This document shows, piece after piece, positions 32,130 through 41,562 of a stretch of 64,000 nt of DNA (positions within the stretch are counted from its first letter, which is position 1; each line of letters begins with the position of its first letter). The notes beneath the pieces are model-generated. The model had not been told where the DNA came from, made no database searches, and saw nothing but the letters and a program-made list of their open reading frames with translations. A program made the translations under genes and the position numbers. This DNA comes from Neobacillus niacini (lineage in GTDB: Bacteria; Bacillota; Bacilli; Bacillales; Cytobacillaceae), in NCBI RefSeq assembly GCF_030817595.1, contig NZ_JAUSZN010000001.1, positions 3,046,001 to 3,110,000 on the forward strand, written 5' to 3'.

Positions 32130-33479
32130 TTGGACATATTTAACTTGGTTTTAATAGCCATTTTAATTGCGTTAACTGCTTTTTTTGTAACTTCAGAGTT
32201 TGCTATTGTTAAAATTCGCAGTTCACGAATTGACCAGTTAATCGAGGAAGGTAATTCGAGTGCTATCTCTGCAAAAAAAGTCATTTCAAATTTAGATGAA
32301 TATCTTTCAGCTTGTCAATTAGGAATTACGATTACTGCCCTTGCTTTAGGTTGGATTGGGGAATCCACCATTGAGCATTTGCTCACTCCCCTTTTCAATG
32401 GACTAGAAATTCCTGAAGGTGTTTCCCACGTATTATCCATTGGGATTGCATTTGCGACCATTACATTTTTACATGTTGTCGTAGGAGAACTGGCACCTAA
32501 AACACTGGCTATACAAAAAGCTGAATTGATTACACTGGTTATGTCGCGGCCTCTAATCTTCTTTTATAAAGTGATGTATCCGTTTATTTGGTTATTAAAT
32601 GGATCAGCACGTATTGTAACGAGCATTTTTGGTCTTAAACCAGTATCTGAAAGCGAAATGGCACATACCGAGGAAGAGCTTCGAATTATCCTCTCAGAAA
32701 GCTATAAAAGTGGCGAAATTAACCAATCTGAGTTTAAGTATGTAAATAAAATTTTTGAATTTGATAACCGAATTGCCAAAGAAATTATGGTACCAAGAAC
32801 AGAAATCGTTTCATTATCTAAAGATGATACACTCGATACTTTTCTCGAAGTGATTCGTGAAGAAAAGTATACGAGATATCCAATTATTGATGGTGATAAA
32901 GACCATATTATTGGTTTAGTAAATATTAAGGAAATGGTTACGGATTTAATCAGTAAAGAGACCTTGTCTACGAAAACACTTGAACATTATACTCGTCCGA
33001 TAATTAGAGTGATTGAAACCATACCAATCCATGATTTGCTTGTAAAAATGCAGAAAGATCGAATGCACATGGCTATTTTAATGGACGAATATGGCGGTAC
33101 CTCTGGCCTGGTCACGGTTGAAGATATCCTTGAGGAGATTGTTGGTGAAATCCGGGATGAATTTGATTCGGATGAGATTCCAATGATACGTAAAATTAAG
33201 GAGAACCATTATATTATAGATTCAAAAGTTTTAGTCACAGAAGTGAATGATCTGTTGGGCGTCGATATTGATGATGAAGATATAGACACCATTGGCGGCT
33301 GGATATTAACGGAGAATTATGAGGCCAAAGAAGGAGACTCCATTCATCACGATTCCTATGCCTTTAAAATACTTGATATGGAAGAACACCATATTAAATA
33401 TATCGAGGTAACAAAGATTGTAAATGAGGAAGCAAGTACGAATAAGATAGCTTTGCCTCAAACAGAAGTACTTTCTTAA
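32130..33479 (+). CDS. CNNM/CorC-type membrane protein (hemolysin family, YhdP-like)
   Basis: A 449-residue protein with an N-terminal CNNM/DUF21 membrane domain (about 1-190, four hydrophobic segments, ITALALGWIGESTIEHLL), two CBS domains (about 205-330, FEFDNRIAKEIMVPRTEIVS and MHMAILMDEYGGTSGLVTVEDILEEIVGEI) and a C-terminal CorC/HlyC domain. B. subtilis has several paralogues (YhdP/MpfA, YugS, YqhB, YrkA); MpfA exports Mg2+, so metal efflux is likely, but I cannot assign the paralogue. The start is TTG, with AAGGGAA upstream. Confidence 0.88.
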   Translation: MDIFNLVLIAILIALTAFFVTSEFAIVKIRSSRIDQLIEEGNSSAISAKKVISNLDEYLSACQLGITITALALGWIGESTIEHLLTPLFNGLEIPEGVSHVLSIGIAFATITFLHVVVGELAPKTLAIQKAELITLVMSRPLIFFYKVMYPFIWLLNGSARIVTSIFGLKPVSESEMAHTEEELRIILSESYKSGEINQSEFKYVNKIFEFDNRIAKEIMVPRTEIVSLSKDDTLDTFLEVIREEKYTRYPIIDGDKDHIIGLVNIKEMVTDLISKETLSTKTLEHYTRPIIRVIETIPIHDLLVKMQKDRMHMAILMDEYGGTSGLVTVEDILEEIVGEIRDEFDSDEIPMIRKIKENHYIIDSKVLVTEVNDLLGVDIDDEDIDTIGGWILTENYEAKEGDSIHHDSYAFKILDMEEHHIKYIEVTKIVNEEASTNKIALPQTEVLS

Positions 33480-33493
33480 TAATTGTGTTTTTG

Positions 33494-33521
33494 AAACAGA
33501 CCAGGCAGGTCTGTTTTTTTT
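33494..33521 (+). terminator. Terminator of the CNNM/CorC gene
   Basis: ACAGACC pairs with GGTCTGT around a short loop, followed by TTTTTTTT. Confidence 0.85.
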
Positions 33522-33607
33522 GTAATAAAATTGTAATATTTTCCCTAAAATCCAATCACCTTCACCCTTCTAATCATATTCTAAAACTAAAGGAGGGAGA
33601 AATTACG

Positions 33608-33787
33608 ATGGAATTAATTTTCTTATTTTTAGCGGCAATACTTTCTGGATTTGTTTTAATGAGTGTAGAACTGGTATCATTTTTAAGCTTCTTAGGTCCA
33701 ATTTTTGATATCGTTGGCTCATTAGCAATGATTATTTTTTCTTTAGCGTTTATCTATAAGGCGCTGAAAGCACTATTTGGCAAATAA
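33608..33787 (+). CDS. Small two-helix membrane protein
   Basis: A 59-residue hydrophobic protein, MELIFLFLAAILSGFVLMSV onwards, with probably two membrane helices separated by FLSFLGPIFD and a basic C-terminus KALKALFGK. AGGAGG about 12 nt before the ATG supports translation. I do not recognise the family. It is a single-gene unit with terminators on both sides. Confidence 0.65.
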   Translation: MELIFLFLAAILSGFVLMSVELVSFLSFLGPIFDIVGSLAMIIFSLAFIYKALKALFGK

Positions 33788-33821
33788 ATTGTAAGCGATC
33801 GCATTCTTCTATTCAACACAT

Positions 33822-33858
33822 AAAAAAAGATCAGTTTATCATATCTGATCTTTTTTTT
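33822..33858. terminator. Bidirectional terminator
   Basis: AAAAAAAGATCAG and CTGATCTTTTTTTT form a long stem around a 10-nt loop, with T runs on both strands, between convergent genes. Confidence 0.85.
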
Positions 33859-33917
33859 ATTTATCTGTTTTTTAGGATAATGATTTCTTCTTCCGCTTTG
33901 GCTAATTTGATTAGGTG

Positions 33918-34196
33918 TTAATCTAGGCGACGATTAATATGCTTAATATCCTCACCATTCCCTAAGTTGTTTTCTAACTGTTTTACTACATTGCCTTGCA
34001 CGTCTTCAATACGCTGCAGTGATTCTTTTATATCTGATAAGTCAATTTGATTAACCTCAACTCGGTGCTCAATTCTGTCCATTTGCTCCAACCGAGAAAG
34101 TCTATGTTCGATGTTTTCTAATGTTTTATTAAACGTATTTATTAGTGTTTTAATATCAGAAATGTTCTCTGTTAATTTATCAAGTTTTTGCTCCAT
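33918..34196 (-). CDS. Small coiled-coil protein
   Basis: A 92-residue protein dominated by heptad-like repeats (LDKLTENISDIKTLINTFNK, LENIEHRLSRLEQM, IDLSDIKESLQRIEDV), so it is almost certainly a coiled coil. No signal or membrane segment is present. AGGGAGAT precedes the ATG by about 9 nt. It resembles small Bacillus proteins of unknown function, and I can assign no role. Confidence 0.65.
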   Translation of the reverse strand: MEQKLDKLTENISDIKTLINTFNKTLENIEHRLSRLEQMDRIEHRVEVNQIDLSDIKESLQRIEDVQGNVVKQLENNLGNGEDIKHINRRLD

Positions 34197-34494
34197 AGTT
34201 AGGATCTCCCTTTTCGTATTACATCCATTTTATCACCTTTAACACTTTGATATGTTACAAATTCTAAAACATTACTAAACGGTATTTTTTAGGTATCCAC
34301 TTTTCATGATGTTTATTGCGAAAATATGACCATTTTTTAAAATAACCTTTACGACAGAATTACTTGTGAAAAATATCACATGCAAATCTAATAAAAAGAC
34401 TTAATCTAATATCATAAGGAATGATTTCTTTTTAAATTAACAGTTTTCAATCTTATTATAGCTATTACCATTTTGAAAAGGTTGGTGCATTTAT
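34197..34494. other. Gap between divergent genes
   Basis: About 300 bp of AT-rich sequence between the coiled-coil gene and the HesB-like gene. Presumably it carries both promoters. I see no RNA gene, repeat or strong palindrome. Confidence 0.5.
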
Positions 34495-34791
34495 ATGTTA
34501 CTTTCTATTGATGAAAAAGCTGCAAAGTGGTTTACGAATGAATTCGAGATCAATACTGTGAGAATGTATCCGCAATATGATGGTTTTGGTGAAAAACACA
34601 AGGGCTTCAGCCTAGCGTTTTCTGCAGAGTCACCAACAAATATCGGCTTTACGAAAGAAATAAATGGTATTAACTTCTATGTAGAAGGAAATGATGTATG
34701 GTTTTTCGAGGATACTGAAACTTGTTTGTCCTATAACGAAGAAATGAAGGAAATCCAAATAAGCTTTAAAGACACATTTGCAATTAACTAA
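34495..34791 (+). CDS. HesB/YneR-like protein
   Basis: A 98-residue protein with the HesB-like fold pattern seen in the YneR group of Bacillus: an N-terminal ITxxA-like start (LLSIDEKAAKWFTNEFEI), VRMYPQYDGFG, then GFSLAFSAESP and the INGINFYVEGNDVWFFED block. Unlike A-type Fe-S carriers it lacks the three conserved Cys; only one Cys (TCLSYN) is present, so Fe-S carriage is doubtful. AAGGTTGGTG precedes the ATG. Confidence 0.75.
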   Translation: MLLSIDEKAAKWFTNEFEINTVRMYPQYDGFGEKHKGFSLAFSAESPTNIGFTKEINGINFYVEGNDVWFFEDTETCLSYNEEMKEIQISFKDTFAIN

Positions 34792-34813
34792 TTCTTCTCC
34801 AATATTATTTCCT

Positions 34814-34848
34814 TAGGGCACCCATCATAAATGGCTGCCCTATTTCCT
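34814..34848 (+). terminator. Terminator of the HesB-like gene
   Basis: TAGGGCA pairs with TGCCCTA around a 15-nt loop, followed by TTTCCTATTTT. Confidence 0.65.
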
Positions 34849-34983
34849 ATTTTATTAGTATACTTAAATTACATTATTAAAAATCAGAATAAAATGCGAT
34901 CTGTATTGGAATAATGTAAGCGCCTATATAATAAAATCTGTGAGCAGTATGGCTCCTAACCTACGTAGAAGGGGTTGGACAAT

Positions 34984-35583
34984 ATGGAACTTTGGTTTAC
35001 AATTATTTTTACTTTCCTTGGGACTGGGATTGGAGGATATACAGGTTACGTAATAATACAAAAATACTATAAAAAACCTGTAGAGAAAACTTCTGAGTTT
35101 AAAAATGACTCACAAATTAATCTAGAAGAAGCACAAAACTATCCAATCATTGATGTAACCATTGACCAGGTTCGGAAAGCTGTAAGGCAATTCTCAGATA
35201 ATCTGCCAAAAGGTGTATACAGAACAATCATTGTACAAGATGATAACAGTATTGATTTTATAAAACTCGCAAATATTTTAGGCGGGGTCCCTTCTAAAAA
35301 GTTTTATATGTCTAAAGAAACCTATGATTTGTTTGAGGAAAAAGAAATGAAAATACCAGTCGAAATGGACATGGTACAAAAGGCAGTAGATTTATATGTT
35401 AAGGAACGAAAGGAATATCCTATGCTGCAATATGACCCTCAGCGAAGAGTGAACTACTACCAATTGGTTCAAGAAAAATATTTGAAATCTGCTCCTGAAA
35501 TACAGTTCTATATTACTAAGATGGATGGACTCATAACTCATATTCCACCAAAAAAAAAGAAAGTGGAAAACTCTTCTCAGTAA
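34984..35583 (+). CDS. Membrane-anchored protein, DUF3939-like
   Basis: A 199-residue protein with one N-terminal membrane helix (about 3-25, including GTGIGGYTGYVI) and a soluble remainder containing IDQVRKAVRQFSDNLPKGVY and VNYYQLVQEKYLKS. I associate it with DUF3939, a Bacillus family of unknown function, from memory only. I start at the ATG at 34984, 9 nt from AGAAGGGG, and not at the TTG at 34975, which touches that site. The C-terminus is Lys-rich. Confidence 0.65.
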   Translation: MELWFTIIFTFLGTGIGGYTGYVIIQKYYKKPVEKTSEFKNDSQINLEEAQNYPIIDVTIDQVRKAVRQFSDNLPKGVYRTIIVQDDNSIDFIKLANILGGVPSKKFYMSKETYDLFEEKEMKIPVEMDMVQKAVDLYVKERKEYPMLQYDPQRRVNYYQLVQEKYLKSAPEIQFYITKMDGLITHIPPKKKKVENSSQ

Positions 35584-35600
35584 CGGTAGAGGAGTTTTTT
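35568..35600 (+). terminator. Terminator of the DUF3939-like gene
   Basis: AACTCTTCT pairs with AGAGGAGTT (one wobble) around a 10-nt loop that includes the stop codon, followed by nine T residues. Confidence 0.8.
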
Positions 35601-35673
35601 TTTGCTTTTTTTGATGTTATTGAGATAATATCAATAAACAACCATATTTTCGTAAAAAATGAGGGATACACAG

Positions 35674-36930
35674 ATGTCGAAGAAAAAGAATAAATCGCAG
35701 CATTTAGCGACGATTTCTCTAGCTGTTATGGGAGCAGGTTTTATTGTTACATTCCCTTTTCAGGATTCCCTTTGGGGAACAATCCTTCAGGGAGGATTTG
35801 AGGCAGGCTTGGTTGGCGGTCTTGCAGATTGGTTCGCGGTTACCGCGTTATTTCGCCACCCTCTAGGTTTACCTATACCGCATACGGCACTTTTACCAAA
35901 AAACCGTAAGAGAATTATTGCTGCCATTATTTCAATGCTTGAAAATGATTGGCTGACGAAAGAAAGTATTAGAAAGAAAGTATCAAGCATACCTTTTACC
36001 GAAAAACTCTTTAACTTTGCTGAGCAAGCTATCACAGGGCAGCAGGTCAGAAATGTTACGATTAAGCTAATCCAGCATTTACTTCTTTCGGTTGATAGTA
36101 AAAAATTAGCCCCCATTATTGAAAGCGAATTGAAAGTAAAGCTAAAAGATTTAGATGCAAGTAAGTATCTTCCTGTCATTATTGATCAACTATTAAAACG
36201 GAAATATGATGAAAAAGCACTTGATTTTGTCCTAAAGGAAATCGATGATTGGTCTAAAAAGGAAAGTACAAAGGAAAGACTTGGCAGGATGGCAGTTGAT
36301 GCTCTAGAAAATATTAAAGCAGATGGTTTTATGCAATTTGCTTTAAAATCCTTTACGAATATTGTGAATGAGGAAAAGTTAGGCAGTATCATTCAAGGTC
36401 TGATTCAAAAGGGTGTACAAAGCTTTGGGGATCCATTTAATCAAAATAGGCAAACGTTACTTTTTCATATAAACACAAAGCTACAAGATATTAAAACCGA
36501 TGAAAACCTGGTTTTAGAAATAAATAATATAAAAGAACAAATGATATCCCACTGGCACTTAGAGGATAAAATTACTGATTTTATTGAACAACTTAAAGAA
36601 AAGGCAATCACCCTTATAGAATTACCTAATTTTTACGAGGGTTATCTCCTTCCTCATTTATCAAAGGCAGTTGAAAATTTGAAAACAGATGATAAAAAAA
36701 TAAATGCCATTGAAACCTGGATTCAGCAGCAAATTTCCGTTTTTGTCGATCATAATCATTCGAAGATTGGAAAGCTTGTAGAAGAAAACTTAGAAAAATT
36801 GGATAATAAAACTCTTATCAATATGATTGAAACGAACGTTGGAAAAGATCTGCAATGGATACGTGTAAATGGTGCGGTCTGCGGCTTTCTCATTGGGCTC
36901 GTTTTGGTGGGGTTAAAATTAATTTTTTAG
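35674..36930 (+). CDS. DUF445 membrane-associated protein (YheB/YjiN type)
   Basis: A 418-residue DUF445 protein. It has hydrophobic segments at the N-terminus (about 13-50, with GGFEAGLVGGLADWFAVTAL, the family hallmark) and at the extreme C-terminus (about 395-417), with a long helical middle. B. subtilis has a DUF445 protein, YheB, in the yheA-yheE group, but this one is longer and nearer E. coli YjiN in length. GAGGGA lies 7 nt before the ATG at 35674. Function is unknown. Confidence 0.8.
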   Translation: MSKKKNKSQHLATISLAVMGAGFIVTFPFQDSLWGTILQGGFEAGLVGGLADWFAVTALFRHPLGLPIPHTALLPKNRKRIIAAIISMLENDWLTKESIRKKVSSIPFTEKLFNFAEQAITGQQVRNVTIKLIQHLLLSVDSKKLAPIIESELKVKLKDLDASKYLPVIIDQLLKRKYDEKALDFVLKEIDDWSKKESTKERLGRMAVDALENIKADGFMQFALKSFTNIVNEEKLGSIIQGLIQKGVQSFGDPFNQNRQTLLFHINTKLQDIKTDENLVLEINNIKEQMISHWHLEDKITDFIEQLKEKAITLIELPNFYEGYLLPHLSKAVENLKTDDKKINAIETWIQQQISVFVDHNHSKIGKLVEENLEKLDNKTLINMIETNVGKDLQWIRVNGAVCGFLIGLVLVGLKLIF

Positions 36931-36972
36931 AAGTTTATTTAAAGAGGGTTCTCAGACAGCAAAAAAATTAAT

Positions 36973-37006
36973 AATAGCTGCAGAAAATTTGTTTTCTGCA
37001 GCTATT
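36973..37006. terminator. Bidirectional terminator
   Basis: AATAGCTGCAGAAAA pairs with TTTTCTGCAGCTATT over 15 bp with a 4-nt loop, with T runs on both strands, between the convergent DUF445 and NCS2 genes. Confidence 0.9.
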
Positions 37007-38288
37007 TTTTAGGTTTCCAAAGTTGTTCAACAATCATTGCTAGTAATGTACCCACTAATAAACCATTTTTACCTATGTTTTGAATGATATATGGAAGACC
37101 GCTAAAGATTTCATCTGGTAAAAACATAACTCCAATTCCAACTAGTAAGGATAACCCAATAATTGTGCTATTCCGGTCATTTAATGGCTGTTTTGTCAGT
37201 GAGCGAATGGCTATCCCCAGCATCTCAATTAGTGTGGTCAGAAGAGCAGCACTGGCTACGGGTAATGGTAAGGAAGCCAATAAGTCAACAATACTCGGAA
37301 ACACTGAAATCATTACCATAATCCCACATGCAAACAGAAAAGGAATGATTCGATATTGTTTGGTTAATCTGACAAAGCCAGCTGTAGCTGGTAAAGGCAC
37401 CACACCAATTGTTGAGAATACAGCAGAAAAAAGATGAGAAACTCCCCCTATCCAAGTTCCCCGGTAAAGCCTAACACGGAAATGTCCTTTATTATTTAGG
37501 ATTGCTTCCTCTGCTGCGGTAATCGCGGCGAATGTATTAGAAATGAGTAAAAAAGTAAATAAGATCGTTGTTACCAATACACTTCCAGTTATTACGGGGA
37601 AACCCCATGGAAAAATTTCTGGTAGTTTAATGATATCAGTTGTTAATATTGAATTGCTTGGATGACCTTTTCCAAAGATTATGAATGCGCCCCACCCTGC
37701 AACGATACCTAATAAGATTGCATAGTTTTTTAACCATCCCTTAGCTTTAGAGGAAAGTACAATGATAAAAGCAAAAGTAAAAATAGCTATGAGAAAGCTC
37801 ACCACATCCAGCTGACCCGTGTTGCTATCCATTGTCACCATTCCCTTTAAAAAGACACCACTTAATTGAATAGCTAATATAAACAGAAATGTGCCAGTTA
37901 CAATTGGTGTAAAGAGAATCAATAAATGTTGAACCCACTTAGTTATCCCTAACAGTAATAATATTACTCCAGCAATGATTAATCCCGTCTCAAGGATTTG
38001 TAATGTCTCCATCAATGTCAACCCTTGCTGTGTCCCAATGCTTGCAAAGATAACAAAAATACTAACCCAAGAACCAGCTGGTCCATCTACTATTGGATAT
38101 CTATGACCAAATTTCCCTTGAATAAAAGAGCTTAATCCTACGACAAAAAATGTTCGTTGCATTAAGGCTGATATCTCTGTTGTAGATAGATGAAATACAT
38201 TCCCAATTACGATTGGAAGAGCAATAGAATTAGCAAGTAAGTAGACAAACCATTGAAACACACTTAAATATTTGTTTTTTGTATTCAT
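37002..38288 (-). CDS. NCS2-family purine/pyrimidine permease
   Basis: A 428-residue membrane protein of the NCS2 (nucleobase-ascorbate, xanthine/uracil permease) family, with 12-14 hydrophobic segments. FGHRYPIVDGPAGSWVSIF (about 60-78) and FTPIVTGTFLFILAIQLSG (about 135) are typical, and GVVPLPATAGFVRLTKQYR near residue 310 corresponds to the family signature region. It is divergently placed from a PucR-type regulator, suggesting control by it and a purine-related substrate. The start ATG has only a weak, distant AAGGT site. The closest relatives I recall are purine permeases such as YwdJ. Confidence 0.85.
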   Translation of the reverse strand: MNTKNKYLSVFQWFVYLLANSIALPIVIGNVFHLSTTEISALMQRTFFVVGLSSFIQGKFGHRYPIVDGPAGSWVSIFVIFASIGTQQGLTLMETLQILETGLIIAGVILLLLGITKWVQHLLILFTPIVTGTFLFILAIQLSGVFLKGMVTMDSNTGQLDVVSFLIAIFTFAFIIVLSSKAKGWLKNYAILLGIVAGWGAFIIFGKGHPSNSILTTDIIKLPEIFPWGFPVITGSVLVTTILFTFLLISNTFAAITAAEEAILNNKGHFRVRLYRGTWIGGVSHLFSAVFSTIGVVPLPATAGFVRLTKQYRIIPFLFACGIMVMISVFPSIVDLLASLPLPVASAALLTTLIEMLGIAIRSLTKQPLNDRNSTIIGLSLLVGIGVMFLPDEIFSGLPYIIQNIGKNGLLVGTLLAMIVEQLWKPKK

Positions 38289-38578
38289 CGATCATTTAGT
38301 ACCTTTCAAATTTCATAGATGTCAAAGTCCGGCACCATTATGGGACAGCCCCCGGCATTCTCAATTATATCAAAAGATAATTAATTGTTAAGCTTATGAA
38401 AGTGTTTCAATACTTTATTAGGTATTTTGCCCAAAGTAACTTTAGTTTTTTAGGCATTATGCATAATGAATTGTGTTTAAATTATCATAAATACTACTTT
38501 AGGATACGTAGACTTGATTTCATTTGAGCATGTTGTACAATAAATGGTGATGAAATGATAATTTAGGATGTGTAAAAA
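38289..38578. promoter_or_regulatory. Divergent control region between NCS2 permease and PucR regulator
   Basis: This 290-bp AT-rich region holds both promoters and probably the PucR operator. I see no purine riboswitch. It includes AAAGTCCGGCACCATTATGG near 38325, an imperfect relative of the AAGTCCGGCACT stem used as a terminator at 61702, and TTAGGCATTATGCATAATGA near 38451, which has a short inverted repeat (GCATTATGC). Confidence 0.45.
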
Positions 38579-40288
38579 TTGTTGACCGTAAAGGACCTGT
38601 TTGAAATTAAAGCCATTGATGGATTAAAAATAGTAGCTGGGGAAAAAGGTATTAATAATGAGATAGCAATTGTAAATATTATTGAAAATCCTGAGGTATT
38701 CGACTGGCTTTCACCCAATGAACTGCTTTTATCGACAGGATATATATTTAAAGACAATGAAGAATTACAAAATCGAATTATTCAAGAGCTTTCTCAAATT
38801 AACTGTGCAGGACTAGTCGTTAAAATGAAAAGATATTTTGACAAACTCCCACAGAACATGATTGACGAAGCAAACAGACTCGGATTACCATTACTGGAGT
38901 TACCATTTGAATATACATTATCTAGGGTCATTTCGATTATTAATGAAAAAGCTTCGGGAAGATATGATTTATTAAATAGAAAAACCCTAGACATTCATAA
39001 TTTATTTTTTAGAATTACACTTGAAGGCGGCGGAATTGATAGAATTTTATCGATGTTATCAGAGACCATTAATAATCCAATTATTTTTGTAAATGAGGAT
39101 TGGAAGCTAGTGGACTTTACAGAACATATGAATAATACCGTTCCGCTATCATATTGTCTTGATTTGGTGAAAAATAGACCAGCGTTCCCAAAAGAATTCA
39201 TTGACTCTATTCCAAAAAATGTAAGTGAAATGAAAAAGACCATTAAACGAATTTATTATTTAGAAGGCTTGGAAATAAATTGCAGAATCTTGCCTGTTGC
39301 CGCAGCAAGCCATATTTATGGATATATAATTGTATGGCAAACAGTAAGTGAACTAACTGAATTTGACTTCATTATTTTAGAGCAGGCATCGACCAACATT
39401 GCGCTTGAAAGGATAAAAGCCAAGGAAATAGAAGAAGTGAAATTAAAAATTCGACAGGACTTTTTCGATGATTTGCTTACTGGAAAAATTACCTCTAGCG
39501 AAACCATCCATACGCTAAGTGAAATGCATGGACTTCATTCAAATTATATGTATTACTGTATTGTAATTAATATAGAATCAGAGGAGTTCGAGCAGTATGA
39601 GGATATGGTAGCTAGAAGAGTTAGCTTGGAGAATAAAGCTAGAAAATGTGTAGAATTAATTTATGAGTACGCTAATAAAGCAGACGGAGAAGTGACCTGC
39701 TTTCACCGAAACAATCGAATCATCATCTTAATTGGACAGCATGAAAACCGTTTAGCAGTTTCTGTTTATGAAGCAAAACAATACACAAATAACTTATACA
39801 GTATCCTTAATAAGCAAATAAGCAATTCCACCTTCTTAATAGGAATTGGCAGACAGTATGGAACGATTCGTTCTCTTCATAAAAGCTTTTCCGAAGCAAA
39901 TGAATCGATAAGATTGATGCAAAAATTTGAAGACAGTGGCGGAGTATCCCATTTTGAAGATCATTCTATCTACCACTTTTTAGATTCCAATATTAAAGAC
40001 ATGGAATTAGAAGAATTCTTTATGAAGAGGCTTGGAAAAGTGTATGAACATGATCAATTACATGGAACAAGCTACATTATTACCTTAGAAAATTATTTTC
40101 AGAATAACCTTAATATCAGTGAAACATCAAAAGCGATGTTCTTACACCGGAATACACTCATCTATAGAATTGAGAAAATTAAAGAAATATTAAATTCTAA
40201 TTTAAAGAATGCAGAGGAACTGCTTCAAATCCAATTAGCATTAAAGATTTTTCGACTGTTAAATAAGAAACTTCGTAAAGATTCATAA
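38579..40288 (+). CDS. PucR-family transcriptional regulator
   Basis: A protein of about 569 residues with the full PucR layout: N-terminal PucR/DUF-type domain (MLTVKDLFEIKAIDGLKIVA through LGLPLLELPFEYTLSRVISIIN, 1-120), a central GGDEF-like regulatory domain (about 280-450) and a C-terminal helix-turn-helix (LNISETSKAMFLHRNTLIYR, about 505-524). PucR controls purine catabolism in B. subtilis in response to allantoin. Two adjacent TTG codons are candidate starts behind GGATGTG. It sits between the NCS2 permease and the amidohydrolase operon and is a likely regulator of at least the permease. Confidence 0.88.
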   Translation: MLTVKDLFEIKAIDGLKIVAGEKGINNEIAIVNIIENPEVFDWLSPNELLLSTGYIFKDNEELQNRIIQELSQINCAGLVVKMKRYFDKLPQNMIDEANRLGLPLLELPFEYTLSRVISIINEKASGRYDLLNRKTLDIHNLFFRITLEGGGIDRILSMLSETINNPIIFVNEDWKLVDFTEHMNNTVPLSYCLDLVKNRPAFPKEFIDSIPKNVSEMKKTIKRIYYLEGLEINCRILPVAAASHIYGYIIVWQTVSELTEFDFIILEQASTNIALERIKAKEIEEVKLKIRQDFFDDLLTGKITSSETIHTLSEMHGLHSNYMYYCIVINIESEEFEQYEDMVARRVSLENKARKCVELIYEYANKADGEVTCFHRNNRIIILIGQHENRLAVSVYEAKQYTNNLYSILNKQISNSTFLIGIGRQYGTIRSLHKSFSEANESIRLMQKFEDSGGVSHFEDHSIYHFLDSNIKDMELEEFFMKRLGKVYEHDQLHGTSYIITLENYFQNNLNISETSKAMFLHRNTLIYRIEKIKEILNSNLKNAEELLQIQLALKIFRLLNKKLRKDS

Positions 40289-40297
40289 GGCACCAAA

Positions 40298-40321
40298 GCC
40301 CCGTTAATTAACTAACGGGGC
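40298..40321. terminator. Bidirectional terminator between pucR-like and amidohydrolase genes
   Basis: GCCCCGTTA pairs with TAACGGGGC around a 6-nt loop; ATTTCATTT follows on the plus strand. Confidence 0.8.
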
Positions 40322-40328
40322 ATTTCAT

Positions 40329-41549
40329 TTATAATTGGCCTGAGACTATTTTACCTTTAAACATAACAGCCTCGCGCTTGGGTGTTCTTGCTACTGCTTC
40401 TGCTGAACAGGATGCATTGACTAGAATAAGACTTGCTTCATCACCTGGAAGCGGCCAGGCAACTTCACCATCCTTATTTAGAGGCGTTGGACCACCTGTT
40501 GCCCATTTTAAAGAATGTGCTAATGAACGTTCATCACTTTTTCGAAAAAGTTCACCGAAGCGTGTTACCTTTTCTAATACATCACCTGTGCCAAATGGTC
40601 CCCAAGAATCATAGAAACCATCGCAGCCTAAGTATACATTTACTTCTTTTTGATCTAACAAATCGATTGGCGGAAGTGTCCTATTAATAGGTATCGTAGA
40701 CATGATTGACATACCTGCTGCGCTCAATTTATCTGCTATTTCCTCCTGTTGTGCTACTAGTACTTCTCCTAAACAAAATGCGTGACTAACTGCAGCCCGC
40801 TTGTGCCATTTTGCTTCTTCTACCATTTCTACAAATTTATCAATCGTATACAAGCCGACATGTCCATGATCATGTAAATGAATATCAATATCAGCATCAA
40901 ATTCTGTCGCAAGATTTATCACTTCATATAGGGATTTTTCAATGTTGCGGTCGATTCCTGCTGGGTCTAGCCCTCCTACAAGGTTAGCTCCTGTTCTCAT
41001 TGCTTCTTTCATCAACGGAATCACATTTTCTCTTAATAACCCATGTTGTGGGAAAGCTACGATTTCATAAGTTAGTTTATCAGAATAATCCTCAAGCGCT
41101 GCTTTAACACCCTCAAGATTTTTCAAACCAATATAAGGATCGATATTTACATGTGATCGAATGTGTGTCGATCCTTGAGAAAGAAGCAATTCAATCATAG
41201 CACTTGCACGCTGTTTTGTTGTTGGCGCTAAAACCTCAAGCTCCATCGCTTCTAATCGCAACCGTTCTTCTAAATTTTTAGCAGGTATAGGTGCCTTCCA
41301 ATCAAGCGAAAGATAAGTTTTATCTAAATGATTGTGCATTTCTTTAAAAGTTGGTAATGCTAAAAATCCTTTCCCATTCTTCGTATTTTCACTTGGTTGA
41401 ATGGCATAGCTATTACTCTGCTTTTCTACAATTCTTCCGTCCTCAATTTTCAAGTGGAAAAGCTCTGTTTTTGTTTCGTAAGCACCATTTTCATCCTGAA
41501 AATATCCAGTTTCTAATCTTACATTTGTTAACCAATATGGAGTGGTCAT
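40329..41549 (-). CDS. AtzC/CodA-like metal-dependent amidohydrolase (copy A)
   Basis: A 406-residue amidohydrolase-superfamily enzyme of the cytosine deaminase/N-isopropylammelide hydrolase type, expected to remove an amino or alkylamino group from a nitrogen heterocycle. Metal-site motifs are HNHLDKT (His72, His74), IHLHD (about 226), AVSHA (about 256) and CDGFYDSWGPFGTGD (about 312). The substrate loop is AFPQHGLL, close to CodA FPQDG. The catalytic CodA HCDE is replaced by HLHD, as in AtzC. It follows copy B by 13 bp in an operon that starts with an oligopeptide-type binding lipoprotein. Substrate is unknown. Confidence 0.85.
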   Translation of the reverse strand: MTTPYWLTNVRLETGYFQDENGAYETKTELFHLKIEDGRIVEKQSNSYAIQPSENTKNGKGFLALPTFKEMHNHLDKTYLSLDWKAPIPAKNLEERLRLEAMELEVLAPTTKQRASAMIELLLSQGSTHIRSHVNIDPYIGLKNLEGVKAALEDYSDKLTYEIVAFPQHGLLRENVIPLMKEAMRTGANLVGGLDPAGIDRNIEKSLYEVINLATEFDADIDIHLHDHGHVGLYTIDKFVEMVEEAKWHKRAAVSHAFCLGEVLVAQQEEIADKLSAAGMSIMSTIPINRTLPPIDLLDQKEVNVYLGCDGFYDSWGPFGTGDVLEKVTRFGELFRKSDERSLAHSLKWATGGPTPLNKDGEVAWPLPGDEASLILVNASCSAEAVARTPKREAVMFKGKIVSGQL

Positions 41550-41562
41550 TCTATTTCCTCCT

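Noticed and set aside
38289..38578. Possible purine riboswitch before the NCS2 permease
   Set aside because: I could not find the conserved TATA-loop segments or a paired P1 stem on the leader strand.
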